Of a stretch of DNA of 64,000 nucleotides, positions 1-10,100 are shown in pieces. A model generated the notes under the pieces. It saw only the letters and a list, made by a program, of their open reading frames with translations. It made no database searches and had not been told where the DNA came from. Numbering within the stretch: position 1 is the stretch's first letter; every line of letters starts with the position of its first letter. Source of the DNA: Chitinophaga cymbidii (lineage in GTDB: Bacteria > Bacteroidota > Bacteroidia > Chitinophagales > Chitinophagaceae); assembly GCF_007992715.1 (NCBI RefSeq), contig NZ_BKAU01000001.1, forward strand, positions 2,480,001 to 2,544,000. Reading direction: 5' to 3'. The position numbers and the translations under genes are program-made.

Positions 1-1127
1 GCAGCGGTCTGCTGCGCCACGCGCGCCACGTGCTCCCGGATGTTGAGCAGGGTATGGGTGAACATCGGCGCGGTATCCTGGTCGTTATAGAAATTCACCC
101 GCACGGTACCGTTGTGTAATACTTCTATCACGCTGAAACCGTTGCGGCGGCTGGCGAACAGGGACAGCTTACCCTGCTTTACACGGTTATCTTTCGCACC
201 GGAACCGCTCACGATATAATGCCTGTCCAGATCTTTTATCAGCTGCAAAGTGTGATCATGACCGGAAACGAATACCACCGGTGCTCCTGCCGGTATCGCT
301 TCTTCTATGCCCTGGACCATTTTGCGGTACAGCGGATGCGGCAGGTCTTCCCGGGTGCCGAACACGCCGCGCACCAGCGGGTACACGGAGCCGATCACCG
401 GCAGCGGCAGGTACAGCGAAGGCTTTGCGTCCGTCAACGGAAAGAGGTGCTGCTTGAACGTATAATAGCCGCCGTGAATCCCGTAGCTGCGCAAAGGATG
501 ATGCGCGGCGAAAACGATGAGCTTGCCGGGATTCAGCGCAACAATGTCGCTGATGGCGGAAAGCACTTCATCTTCTGTTTTGCAGTCGCAGCTGGATTCT
601 ATGCCCGGTTTCTTCCCCGGGTACAGCCACCATTCCGTGTCCATCACGATCAGCATCACATCTTTTCCCAGTGGTACCGTGGTGGGGTCCGGACAACCGT
701 CTTTCGGCAGGAATTGCAGGTTGGGCAGCAGCAGTGAATCGATATAGGTCTGCTGGTTGCGGATCACCTGCCAGCCGTCAGGATGGTGTTTGGACCAGTC
801 GTGGTTCCCCGGAATGAAGATGCCTTCCGCTTTTGTGCCCCGCACAAGGTTGGCCTGGTAGTCCAGTATTTCTTTTGCCAAAGGGTAGCTCGCGGCTGAT
901 TCGTCGGGTAACCCCAGCGGATATACGTTATCGCCCAGGAAGAGGACCGTATTTTTTCCGTTGTTCAGGTCGATGAGTTTTCTTACCGCATCTACGGTAG
1001 GATTGCGGCCGTTGTGCACTTCACCCGCGTCCCCGATGAGGATGATGCGTTGCTGTATGCTGTCCGTCTGCGCGCTAACGGCGGCAGCGGCAAAGAGGAA
1101 TATGGGGAGCAGGAGGTTTTTTAGCAT
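1..1127 (-). CDS. Secreted metallophosphoesterase, partial (C-terminus beyond window)
   Basis: This is a calcineurin-type phosphoesterase acting outside the cytoplasm. It starts at the ATG complementary to 1125-1127 with a clear signal peptide ending at SAQ (residues 18-20). All metal-site motifs of the fold can be read: GDAGE (32-36), GDNVYP (65-70), GNHDW (107-111), then AAHHPL and SGHDHTLQ further on. About 375 codons are visible and no stop is reached before the left edge, so the C-terminus is missing. In Bacteroidota this family often continues into an outer-membrane D15-like domain, which cannot be checked here. The gene begins 2 bp after the stop of the upstream lipoprotein gene, so the two are probably co-transcribed. 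The natural substrate is unknown. Confidence 0.88.
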   Translation of the reverse strand, partial: MLKNLLLPIFLFAAAAVSAQTDSIQQRIILIGDAGEVHNGRNPTVDAVRKLIDLNNGKNTVLFLGDNVYPLGLPDESAASYPLAKEILDYQANLVRGTKAEGIFIPGNHDWSKHHPDGWQVIRNQQTYIDSLLLPNLQFLPKDGCPDPTTVPLGKDVMLIVMDTEWWLYPGKKPGIESSCDCKTEDEVLSAISDIVALNPGKLIVFAAHHPLRSYGIHGGYYTFKQHLFPLTDAKPSLYLPLPVIGSVYPLVRGVFGTREDLPHPLYRKMVQGIEEAIPAGAPVVFVSGHDHTLQLIKDLDRHYIVSGSGAKDNRVKQGKLSLFASRRNGFSVIEVLHNGTVRVNFYNDQDTAPMFTHTLLNIREHVARVAQQTA

Positions 1128-1129
1128 GA

Positions 1130-1975
1130 TTATGGTCGATAGCTGAATTTTAGAATATCGGCGGTGTTTTCATCGTCGCCTTCGTTGGAAATATACATAT
1201 CACCGTTCGGCGCGAAAGTGATGCCTTCCGGTTGATTGAAATGTTTACGGTCCAGGTGATGCGCTTCCAGCACATGCCCCTGCAGGTCCGCGATCACGAG
1301 CAGCCGGTTGATGGAGGCAACGATGTATAGCCGTTTTTCCACCGGGTGAATGGCCGCAGCGGAAGGTCGGAAGTGTTTGGACGGGGAATCCTGCAGCTTT
1401 TCGATGTCATCCGCTTTGAACTGGTAGGCGGGGCCGGGAAGATGCCGCATGCTGTCCATCGTAAACGCATATACGCTGGTAACGCCCTGGCCTTTGTCAT
1501 CTTCACAGTTCTTGCAGATGATGAAGGTTTTATTCTGGGAAGGATCGTAGTAAGCCGCCTCGAACTCGTTTTTCTTTTGCGGGAAATGATAGGCTTGTGA
1601 TTCGGTGGTATCGGTAAAAAGATGCAGCACATGATAGATGCTGCCGTTGCTTTTGAGCACCAGCCAGTCCTTCCCCGTAAATACCAGCTCTTCATAATCT
1701 CCGCCCTTGCCGAACTTCCAGGTGGGGTAGGCGGACTTCGCGCGGAGGCCGATCTGGAACAGCTTGCCCTGTTCATCGTTCATCGACATGAAATGATCTT
1801 CATCACGATAATATACCAGTCCGGATATTTCCTGCATAGACTCGCGTACCTTGAACCTTTCCGGGCTTTCCAGGTGATAACCTTTGGGCGATGTGAGGTT
1901 CTTTTGCTTCCGCTCACCGAGGGCCTGGCAGGATAGCAGCAGTGTGAGCAGGCAATAGAGTTGGATACCCTTCAT
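1130..1975 (-). CDS. SdiA-regulated-type beta-propeller lipoprotein
   Basis: A 281-residue predicted lipoprotein. The N-terminus has a short hydrophobic stretch followed by the lipobox LLSC, so it is probably anchored in an envelope membrane. The rest reads as a six-bladed propeller of the SdiA-regulated/NHL-like type. It has an early SGLVYY strand, repeated short blades and the typical closing blade FNQPEGITFAPNGDMYISNE near the C-terminus. Proteins of this family are thought to bind ligands or act as extracytoplasmic scaffolds, and no catalytic function is established. The stop lies 2 bp before the start of the metallophosphoesterase gene, which points to a two-gene operon. The family call is by motif recognition only. 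Confidence 0.75.
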   Translation of the reverse strand: MKGIQLYCLLTLLLSCQALGERKQKNLTSPKGYHLESPERFKVRESMQEISGLVYYRDEDHFMSMNDEQGKLFQIGLRAKSAYPTWKFGKGGDYEELVFTGKDWLVLKSNGSIYHVLHLFTDTTESQAYHFPQKKNEFEAAYYDPSQNKTFIICKNCEDDKGQGVTSVYAFTMDSMRHLPGPAYQFKADDIEKLQDSPSKHFRPSAAAIHPVEKRLYIVASINRLLVIADLQGHVLEAHHLDRKHFNQPEGITFAPNGDMYISNEGDDENTADILKFSYRP

Positions 1976-2045
1976 AAGCCGATTCTTTAGTTCGTAAAAT
2001 TAAAGCAAAAAATGCCGTAATTTGGAAGTAAATCAACATGATGTC

Positions 2046-3275
2046 ATGGAAATAAGTTCAGTCATCGCCGCCGCGCAGTCTCATGTGACCCAATTGTTCA
2101 ATCAACATCCCGATCCGGTACTGGTCTATCATAACCTGGCACATACCAGGCAGGTAGTGCAGGCGGCAGAGCAGATCTCCTCCTATTACCGGCTGACGGA
2201 TAATGACCAGTTGATCGTGATGCTGGCCGCATGGTTCCATGACGTGGGTTATGTGCTCGGAGAGCGCAGGGAACATGAACAGGCAGGCGCCGATGCCGCC
2301 CGCAATTTCACCGGCATGCAGCAATTGCCTGATAGTGTGGCGCAGGCGGTGGAAGGATGCATCCTCGCCACACACATCCCGCAGGAGCCGAAAAACCTGC
2401 TCGAACAGATCGTATGTGATGCGGACCTCTTTCATCTCGGCAGCAAGGATTACAAGAAGCGCGACAAGCTGCTGCGCTCCGAAACGGAGCTGGCTACCGG
2501 CAGGAACATATCCGGGCTCGAATGGACCCGCACCAGCATCCTCTTCCTGGAATCACATAAGTATCATACCGCTTATTGTCAGACGCTGCTGAAGGCGCAG
2601 AAAGAAGACAATCTCGAACGCCTGCGCTCCCGGCTGGAACGGAAGCAGAGCGAAAGCCTGCAGGAAGCCGCGGAAAGCGAAAGCAGGCCGGAGAAGCTCT
2701 CAAAAGAAGGCAAGCCCCCGAAAGCGGAGAAAGTGCGCAAACCCGAAAGAGGCGTGGAAACCATGTTCAGAACAACATCCACCAACCACATCCGCCTTAG
2801 CTCCATGGCCGATTCAAAGGCCAACATCATGATATCGGTGAACGCCATTATCATTTCCGTGTTGCTGTCCGTACTGCTGCGCAAGCTGGAAGATTACCCG
2901 AACTTCATCCTGCCGGCCATCATCTTTCTCTTCACCAGCGTAACCACCATTGTGTTTTCCGTGCTCGCCACGCGCCCCAACGTCACCAGCGGCCGGTTCA
3001 CGGACCTGGATATACGAAGCAAGAAAGCCAACCTCCTTTTCTTCGGCAACTTCCACCAGATGACGTACCAGGAGTACGAGGAAGGGATGGAAACGATCAT
3101 GGAGAACGGCGAATACCTGTACAGCAATATGATCCACGATATTTACAACCTCGGCGTTGTGCTCGGCCGGAAGTACCGCCTGCTGCGCTTCGCCTATAAC
3201 ACGTTCATGTTCGGCATCATCGCCTCTGTGCTGGCGTTTGTGGTTGCCGCCGTATTTTTCCCCGTAAAAGGATAG
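2046..3275 (+). CDS. HD-domain hydrolase fused to a Pycsar-effector-type membrane domain (PycTM, DUF5706)
   Basis: The N-terminal half (about residues 1-190 of 409) is an HD phosphohydrolase. It has YHNLAHTRQV with H29/H33, the HD pair at H65-D66 in AAWFHDVGYV, H77, H110 and a later CDADL. A highly charged Lys/Glu linker (about 190-238) follows. The C-terminal PycTM-like module starts around FRTTSTNHIRLSSMADSKAN, with two membrane helices near 258-306 and a third near 385-405. PycTM domains are effector modules of cyclic-pyrimidine (Pycsar) immunity, but no cyclase lies nearby, so an immune role is not shown. I chose the ATG at 2046. An in-frame TTG at 2022 would add 8 residues. The stop is 3 bp before ppk1, implying one transcript and perhaps a shared role in nucleotide or polyphosphate signalling. 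Confidence 0.82.
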   Translation: MEISSVIAAAQSHVTQLFNQHPDPVLVYHNLAHTRQVVQAAEQISSYYRLTDNDQLIVMLAAWFHDVGYVLGERREHEQAGADAARNFTGMQQLPDSVAQAVEGCILATHIPQEPKNLLEQIVCDADLFHLGSKDYKKRDKLLRSETELATGRNISGLEWTRTSILFLESHKYHTAYCQTLLKAQKEDNLERLRSRLERKQSESLQEAAESESRPEKLSKEGKPPKAEKVRKPERGVETMFRTTSTNHIRLSSMADSKANIMISVNAIIISVLLSVLLRKLEDYPNFILPAIIFLFTSVTTIVFSVLATRPNVTSGRFTDLDIRSKKANLLFFGNFHQMTYQEYEEGMETIMENGEYLYSNMIHDIYNLGVVLGRKYRLLRFAYNTFMFGIIASVLAFVVAAVFFPVKG

Positions 3276-3278
3276 TCA

Positions 3279-5273
3279 TTGCAAACTGTATTATTTGACC
3301 GGGACCTGAGCTGGCTGTCTTTCAACTACCGCGTGCTGCTGATGGCCGCCGATCCGAAGGTACCCTTATATGAGCGCGTCCGTTTTTTGTCGATCTTCTC
3401 TTCCAACCTGGACGAGTTTTCGCGTGTCCGCCTGCCCGCTTTGCTGGCGCTTCACCAGCTGAAGGCGGAAGCGGAACCTGCCGTGCTGCCCGCGGTGCAG
3501 CGGGAAATTTCCCGGCAGCTGGGCGTATTCGGGGAGATCTTCACGCAGCAGCTGTTGCCCGCACTTCGCAACGAAGACATTCATCTTTATCATAACGAAC
3601 CCCTGCAGCCCGCCCATCACGCCGCGGTGCGCGATTATTTTTATACAACGGCGATGGGCTTTCTGCAGCCCGTGTTCATCCGGCTGGAGCAGCCGGTGGA
3701 AATGTTCCTGGAGAACAATGCGCTGTATCTCGTTGTCAGCTTTGAGAACGATGAACATGCCATTGTAAATGTGCCGTCGCACGCACTGCCGCGCTTTCTC
3801 GCGCTGCCGGACCAGCATATCATTTTCCTGGACGATGTGATCCGGCATTTCCTGCCGCAGTTGTTCCCCAGCCGCAAAGTAACCGGCTGCTACAGCATCA
3901 AGGTAACCCGTGATGCGGAAATTGATGTGGACGAGTTCAGCGGCCATCTGCTGCAAAAAGTGGAAAACATGCTGGTGAGAAGAGAGCTGGGCCTGCCCAC
4001 CCGTTTTTTATACGATGCTTCCATGCCGGATACGCTGCGTGACAGGCTGGCCGCGTATTTCAGGATCGCGCCGCAGGAAATGGTGGCCGGCGGCCGCTAT
4101 CATCACCTGCGGGACCTGGCGGACCTGCCGATGCCCGTGCGCAACCCGGCCTTCACCTATCCAAAGCAGGTGCCCGCCCGCATACAGGCGCTGGAAGCAG
4201 CGGACTGCCTGCTGGACACGGTGATGAAACAGGACGTGCTGCTGCATGTTCCCTACCAGCATTACGACTACATCCTCCGTTACTTCAATGAAGCCGCCAT
4301 CGACCCGGACGTGCGGGAGATCTATGTAACGCTCTACCGTGTAGCGTCCGGCTCGCAGATCGTGAACGCCCTCATCAGCGCCGCGAAGAACGGCAAGCAG
4401 GTGACCGTGATGGTGGAGCTGAAAGCGCGCTTCGATGAAGCCAACAACGTGCGCTGGGCCAAACGCATGAAAGAAGCCGGTGTGAAGATACTGTACAGCA
4501 TTCCCGGCCTGAAGGTGCACGCCAAGGTAGCGCTGGTAAAACGCCGCAGGGGCTACCGCTATGAGCACATCGGCCTGATGGCCACGGGCAATTTCAATGA
4601 AAGCACCGCGCGTTTTTATACAGATCATGTACTGCTCACCGCACATGCCGGCATGACGCAGGAACTGGAGCTGCTGTTTATTTATATGCAGACCGGCCTG
4701 CCGCCCGCGCGTTACCAGTTCATGCAGTTTACGCACCTGCTGGTGGCGCAATTCAACCTGGTAGACCGGTTCACCGCGCTCATCCGCCGCGAGGCGGAAC
4801 ATGCCCGGGCCGGGCAGCCCGCGCGCATTGTGATCAAGCTGAACAACCTGCAGGAAAAGCAGATGATCGCGGAGCTGTATGCCGCGGCGGACGCCGGCGT
4901 GGAAATAACGTTGATCGTGCGGAGCATCTGCTGCCTGGTGCCGCGCAAAGGTATTCGCGTGCGGAGGATCGTAGACCGTTTCCTGGAACATGCGCGCGTA
5001 TTTATCTTTCATAACAAAGGCGAAGAGGAAATATTCATGGGCTCGGCGGACTGGATGAACCGCAACCTGCACCGCCGCATAGAAGTATGTTTCCCAATAT
5101 ATCACCCGCAATACCGCAGGGAAGTAAAAGATATTATCGCTTTACAGCTTGCAGATAATACAAATGCTGTAATATTGGACAGTCAAATAGTCAATATACC
5201 GGTGGAAAAGCAGCCCGGTGAAGAAGACGTGAATGCGCAGCAGGCGATACAGGCTTATGTGCATACGTTGTAA
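3279..5273 (+). CDS. ppk1: Polyphosphate kinase 1
   Basis: This cytoplasmic enzyme reversibly transfers the ATP gamma-phosphate onto polyphosphate. The protein has 664 residues, near the usual length of about 690, with all PPK1 domains in order. The N-terminal domain begins FDRDLSWLSFNYRVL and contains FLSIFSSNLDEF. The two phospholipase-D-like catalytic domains follow. The phospho-accepting histidine is H414 in GLKVHAKVALV, and the second conserved histidine is probably H571 in FLEHARVFIF, just before GSADWMNRNL. The start appears to be TTG at 3279, since no ATG precedes the conserved FDRDLSW block. The gene follows the HD-PycTM gene after 3 bp, so translation is probably coupled, and it is followed 23 bp later by the DUF4442 gene. 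Confidence 0.96.
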   Translation: MQTVLFDRDLSWLSFNYRVLLMAADPKVPLYERVRFLSIFSSNLDEFSRVRLPALLALHQLKAEAEPAVLPAVQREISRQLGVFGEIFTQQLLPALRNEDIHLYHNEPLQPAHHAAVRDYFYTTAMGFLQPVFIRLEQPVEMFLENNALYLVVSFENDEHAIVNVPSHALPRFLALPDQHIIFLDDVIRHFLPQLFPSRKVTGCYSIKVTRDAEIDVDEFSGHLLQKVENMLVRRELGLPTRFLYDASMPDTLRDRLAAYFRIAPQEMVAGGRYHHLRDLADLPMPVRNPAFTYPKQVPARIQALEAADCLLDTVMKQDVLLHVPYQHYDYILRYFNEAAIDPDVREIYVTLYRVASGSQIVNALISAAKNGKQVTVMVELKARFDEANNVRWAKRMKEAGVKILYSIPGLKVHAKVALVKRRRGYRYEHIGLMATGNFNESTARFYTDHVLLTAHAGMTQELELLFIYMQTGLPPARYQFMQFTHLLVAQFNLVDRFTALIRREAEHARAGQPARIVIKLNNLQEKQMIAELYAAADAGVEITLIVRSICCLVPRKGIRVRRIVDRFLEHARVFIFHNKGEEEIFMGSADWMNRNLHRRIEVCFPIYHPQYRREVKDIIALQLADNTNAVILDSQIVNIPVEKQPGEEDVNAQQAIQAYVHTL

Positions 5274-5296
5274 CCCGGTCATCATCATAACAAAAG

Positions 5297-5782
5297 ATGA
5301 AAACAGCACCCGTACAAACCGAACGTTTCATTCAACTGGTGAACAGCCGGTGGAAGTTCTCGTTGTACCTGCTCTGGAAGCTGCCCAGCGCCTGGATCTG
5401 CGGAGTGCGCGTAGCGGAAATGGATGCGCTGCATTGCACTACGCGCGTACCTTACCGCTGGCTTTCGCAAAACCCTTTCCGCTCCACTTACTTCGCCTGC
5501 CTGGCGATGGCCGCGGAAATGAGCTCGGGTCTGCTGTCGATCGCTTATGCAGGTTCCCGTATATCCATGCTCGTTACCGGCATGGAAGCCGTCTTTGTAA
5601 AAAAAGCCAAAGCAGCCACTTATTTTACCTGCGATGCGGGCAACCGGATCAAGGAAGCCGTTCATACGGCCGCCACCACCGGCGAGCCGGTGACCATTAC
5701 GGTGGAAGTAACCGGCAGATCTCCGGATGGAACAGAGATAGCCAGGTTCAGGATCACCTGGAGTTATAAAGGAAAAAACTGA
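5297..5782 (+). CDS. DUF4442 hotdog-fold protein (thioesterase-like)
   Basis: A 161-residue cytoplasmic protein matching the DUF4442 family, a branch of the hotdog fold related to acyl-CoA thioesterases. Characteristic segments are LPSAWICGVRV, then VPYRWLSQNPFRSTYFAC, then AMAAEMSSGLL, where the central helix of the fold would lie. No substrate is established for the family. Although a thioesterase-like role is plausible from the fold, catalytic residues cannot be assigned from sequence alone. It sits between ppk1 and the metallo-hydrolase gene on the same strand, with gaps of 23 and 5 bp, and probably belongs to the same operon. Confidence 0.82.
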   Translation: MKTAPVQTERFIQLVNSRWKFSLYLLWKLPSAWICGVRVAEMDALHCTTRVPYRWLSQNPFRSTYFACLAMAAEMSSGLLSIAYAGSRISMLVTGMEAVFVKKAKAATYFTCDAGNRIKEAVHTAATTGEPVTITVEVTGRSPDGTEIARFRITWSYKGKN

Positions 5783-5787
5783 ATATT

Positions 5788-7191
5788 ATGAAGATTGCAT
5801 TTCATGGGGCAGCGAGGACCGTTACAGGGTCCAAGCATCTGATCACTTTAAAGAACGGGAAAAAGATCCTGCTGGATTGCGGGATGTTCCAGGGCATGGG
5901 CAAGGAAACCTTGTCGCTGAACAAGGAATTTGGTTTTGACGCCACGGAGATAGACATCATGATACTCTCCCATGCGCATATCGATCACTCTGGCCTGGTG
6001 CCCCGCCTCACAAAGCTGGGCTACCGCGGCAAGATCTATTGCACGCCCGCTTCCCGCGACCTGACGGAAATATTGCTGCTGGATTCCGCGGAGATACAGG
6101 AAGATGATGTGAAGTTCGTGAACAAGCGGAACGCCCGCGAAGGCAAACCTTATGTAGAGCCATTGTACAAGGTGGAAGACGCCAAGCGCGCCATCGACCA
6201 GTTTCATCCCGTGCCGTATAACAAATGGTACAAGATCGATGAAGATGTGGAAGTGCTGTTCACCGATGCCGGCCACATCATCGGCAGCGCCAGCGTGCAC
6301 CTGCGCATCCGCGAAAACGGAAAAACGCAGCAAATTACTTTCAGCGGCGACATCGGGCGGTACGGCGATCCCATTCTCAAATCACCGGAAGAATTTCCAC
6401 AGTCCGATTATATCATCATGGAATCCACGTACGGCAGCTCGCTGCATGCGGACATCGCGCCCTCCGATGAAGCGCTGCTGAAATTTATCCATGAAACCTG
6501 TGTAAAGAAAAAGGGCAAGCTGATCATTCCCGCGTTCAGCGTAGGCCGTACCCAGGAGTTACTATATGCGCTGAACCGCGCGCAGCTGGAAGGCAAGCTG
6601 CCCGCGGTGGACCTCTTTGTAGACAGCCCGCTGTCTATGGAAGCTACACAGGTAACGCGCATGCATCCGGAATGCTTTAACCGCAAGGTGGCGAAGATGC
6701 TGGAAGTGGACGATGATCCGTTCAGCTTCCCCGGCCTGCGGTACATTAAAACAGTAGACGAATCCAAAATGCTGAACTTCCGCAAGGAGCCCTGCGTGAT
6801 CATCTCCGCATCCGGCATGGCGGAAGCGGGGCGCGTGAAGCACCACATCGCCAACAACATCGATGAATGGAAAAACACCATCCTGATCGTCGGGTACTGC
6901 GAGCCGCAATCCCTCGGCGGCCGGCTGATGCGAGGCGCCAAAGAAGTATCTATTTACGGAGACAGGTTTGAAGTGAAGGCCGAAGTAGGCGTGATCCGCT
7001 CCATGAGCGCGCATGGCGATTATGAGGATATGAGCCAGTGGCTCGCCTGCCAGGACCCGAAGCAGGTGAAAAAGCTGTTCCTCGTGCACGGGGAATATGA
7101 AGTGCAAACGGTGTTCCGTGACTGGCTGCTGAAAAAAGGCTTTGCCGACATCGAGATCCCTGACCGGCACCAGGAGATCGGCCTCGGTTAA
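5788..7191 (+). CDS. MBL-fold metallo-hydrolase with beta-CASP and RNA-specificity (RMMBL) domains
   Basis: A 467-residue cytoplasmic enzyme of the CPSF73/Ysh1-like group, expected to act as a ribonuclease. The metallo-beta-lactamase core begins with FHGAARTVTGS and carries the zinc motif HAHIDHSG at residues 62-69. DAGHIIGSAS and FSGDIGRYGD follow. The beta-CASP insertion is marked by IIPAFSVGRTQELLYAL. The C-terminal RMMBL part contains ISASGMAEAGRVKHH and the late MSAHGDY and LVHGE motifs. The full family set is present, so the enzyme should be active. Its RNA target is unknown. Its last 4 bp overlap the convergent reg_prop kinase gene, so the two mRNAs would share antisense 3' ends. Confidence 0.92.
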   Translation: MKIAFHGAARTVTGSKHLITLKNGKKILLDCGMFQGMGKETLSLNKEFGFDATEIDIMILSHAHIDHSGLVPRLTKLGYRGKIYCTPASRDLTEILLLDSAEIQEDDVKFVNKRNAREGKPYVEPLYKVEDAKRAIDQFHPVPYNKWYKIDEDVEVLFTDAGHIIGSASVHLRIRENGKTQQITFSGDIGRYGDPILKSPEEFPQSDYIIMESTYGSSLHADIAPSDEALLKFIHETCVKKKGKLIIPAFSVGRTQELLYALNRAQLEGKLPAVDLFVDSPLSMEATQVTRMHPECFNRKVAKMLEVDDDPFSFPGLRYIKTVDESKMLNFRKEPCVIISASGMAEAGRVKHHIANNIDEWKNTILIVGYCEPQSLGGRLMRGAKEVSIYGDRFEVKAEVGVIRSMSAHGDYEDMSQWLACQDPKQVKKLFLVHGEYEVQTVFRDWLLKKGFADIEIPDRHQEIGLG

Positions 7192-10100
7192 TCCTCTTCC
7201 AGCGGAAACCAGAGGTTGACGCGCGTTCCGCGTGCGTTCCCCGCTTCGTCATACAGATCTTCCACGTCAAACGACGCATCCATATTGAACCGGCTGTTGT
7301 ATAACTGCAGCCGGTCTTTTGTTATCTGCAATCCCCGTGAAATATGACCGGGATGGCTTTGCTGGCGGAACGCCGTGGCCGCTTCCCGGCCAATGCCGTT
7401 ATCTTCTATGATGCAATGTATGCGGTTCTCTTTCCGCACGAACGCTATGGTCAGCAGGCCCCTGCCGTCCTTGTGCAGCAGCCCGTGCCAGATGGCGTTC
7501 TCCACGAAAGGCTGTATCACCATGGCGGGTATCTCCACAAAGTCGCTGTTCAGCGAGGGGTCGATGACGATGCGGTAATCAAACTGGTCCGCCAGCCGCA
7601 GCTTTTCCAGCTCCATGTAGTTTTCCAGCATGCCCGTTTCCCGCGCGATGGAGATGTTGTTGAGCTGCGAGTTGTCCAGCACGTTGCGGATGAGGCGGGC
7701 GAAGCGGCTGAGGTAAGACAGCGCCTGCTCCGTTTCATTCTTCATCATGAACGTCTGGATGGAATTGAGGGAATTGAAAATAAAGTGCGGGTTCATCTGC
7801 GCGCGCAGCGCTTTCATTTCAAGCTGCGCCAGCTCCTCGCGGAAGGCGGCGCGGCCTTTTTCTTCTTTTTTCACGAGGTACAGGCGGAAGCGGAAGTAGC
7901 CGTATACGAGCGCCATCACGGCAATAACACACAGCGCCCTGAACCACCAGGTCTGCCAGAATGCTGGCCGGATAAGGATGTGAAGGGTAGTGGGATGACG
8001 GGAGAATACGCCGGCCATGTTCATGCTTTTCACGTGGAAGGTGTATTCTCCGGGAGGGAGATTGGTGTAACGCGCCGCCAGCATGTTTTCCGTGGGCAGC
8101 CAGTCCGCATCCACGCCCACCAGCCGGTAGTAATATCTTGTTTTCACTTCGTGGAACTGCAGCGACTTGAACTCGATGCTGATAAAATTCTGATGGTGTG
8201 AAAGTACGAGCGGTTTGCCGGTATCCAATACGGTATCCACGTTGATAGGGTGTTCCAGTACTTTCAGCTCGGTGATCGTCACATCAGGCGGCGGTGGTTT
8301 CACCTGCAGGCGGTCGATGGAAAAGGCGGTGACATGGTCGGAGGCGCCCACGAGCATCCAGCCGTCCGGCATCGTAGCGATGTTTCGCCTTACGCGGCGG
8401 GAGTTGTCAATGATGTCATCGTTCTGAATGAAAGCGATCAGCCGGCGTTTGGCGCTGTTCAGGCGATAGAAGCCGTAGGGCGTGGTGAGCCAGGCATCCT
8501 GTCCGCCCGCGGAATGCATGCTCAGCACCCATTCATCGAACCGGCTGTCGTTGATCTGCTGTGCCTGCCAGGTGTCGCGGAGCAGGTTATAAAAATAGAG
8601 GCCGCTGCTGGTGCCGGCGATCAATATACTGTCGTTGCTGCGCAGCAGGGAAGTGACGTTCTCCACAGAATCTTCTTCCGTGTGGAAGATCACCTGCCTG
8701 TTCACCAGCCCGCTTTCCTTGTTGAACCGCAGCAGCCCGCCGTTGCTGGCCGCCAGCCATAAAATGGAATCGCCCTGCGGCACAATGCCCATGATGGAAG
8801 TGCTGCGGCGGATGTATTGCAGGAGCTGGGGAAAAGTGCGCACGGTGTTGTTCTGCGGGTTCCAGCGTACCAGGCCCCTGTTGTAAAGGCCGATCCATAC
8901 CGCAGTGTCTGCCTCTGGCAGCATGGTGAGCACGGTCTGCTCGCTGAAGGCGGGCGGCTGGAAATGCGAAAAGCGCCGGGTTTGCGGATCAAAGCGGGAG
9001 ATATAACCGTTCTCCTGCCCGATCAGTATGCTGCCGTCGCGCTGCTCTGCAAAGCTCCACGCCTGGGCGCGTTCATCGGGGAGTTTCGGGAAGTATTGCT
9101 TCAGGTGCAGCCGGGCATCCAGCCAGGCAAAGCCCGCGCCCCAATATCCAATATATACGTCACCGTTAGCCGCGCTGAATACCCCCGTCACTTCCGCCTG
9201 CGGCAGCTGCTGTGCGGTGCCGGGGAACCGGGAGCGGTGGTCCAGGCGGTTGAAGGACTGGTTGTGCAGGCTCATGATGTTGATGCCGAGGTCCGTACCG
9301 GCCCACATGTGCCCTTCGCGGTCGCTGAGCAGGCAGTTGGTTTCGTAGTTGAAATGCAGGCCCAGCGCATCTTCGTTGTTGCCGGGAATGTGCAGGCTGA
9401 AGCTGTCGGTCGCGTGACTGTAGCGGTACAGGCCCTCGTTTTCCATCGCCACCCAGATGCGGCCGAGAATGTCCGCTTCTATATCATATACCTGGTCGTT
9501 GTCCGTGTGGCCCCTGTGTACGAAGCGGTAGGAGCGGAGCTGGTTGGTGGAGGCATGCCAGGCATAGAGAATGTTGTCGCCGCGGGTGGCGATCCACAAA
9601 CGCTGCTGTTTGTCCAGGTACATTTTTTTCGCGCTGGCGGGAATGCGCAGCGCGGTGATGCGTTCGGGATTATGAAAGCGGCTGTAGACCGTTTTGCGGT
9701 CTTTACCAAGGATGTACAGGCTGTATCTGCCGCTGACCCACAACCTGCCCGCGGCATCTTCCTGTATGGCGCTGTTCATCTGCAGGCGGATGCTGTCCGG
9801 TATGGCCGGTTTTCTGAATACCTGCTGCTTTTCATCGAACTGTATCAGCCCGTATTTGGTAGTGGCCCAGGTGACGCCCTGGCGGTCCTGCATGATGGAG
9901 TGTACGTTGATGTTGCCCGTGGCCTGCAGCGCCGCTTCCAACGGCACGTCCCGGATCTTTGTGCTCACGGGGTCGTAGAACCGTACGTGCTCGGGCGTGC
10001 CCATCCAGATGCGGCCCTGCTGATCTTCATACAGCGCAATGTCTTCATAATAAATGGAGCCCGGTAAACGGTCGAACTGCGCGATGGTAACGAGCTGCTT

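Noticed and set aside
2046-3275. Pycsar anti-phage system
   Set aside because: No cyclase gene is adjacent and the gene is coupled to ppk1, so an immune operon is not supported.
4008-5111. Long antisense frame across ppk1
   Set aside because: It lies opposite a well-conserved gene and shows no domain; typical of high-GC antisense frames.
8817-10067. 416-codon frame opposite the reg_prop kinase
   Set aside because: Antisense to a complete kinase gene, with no recognisable protein features.
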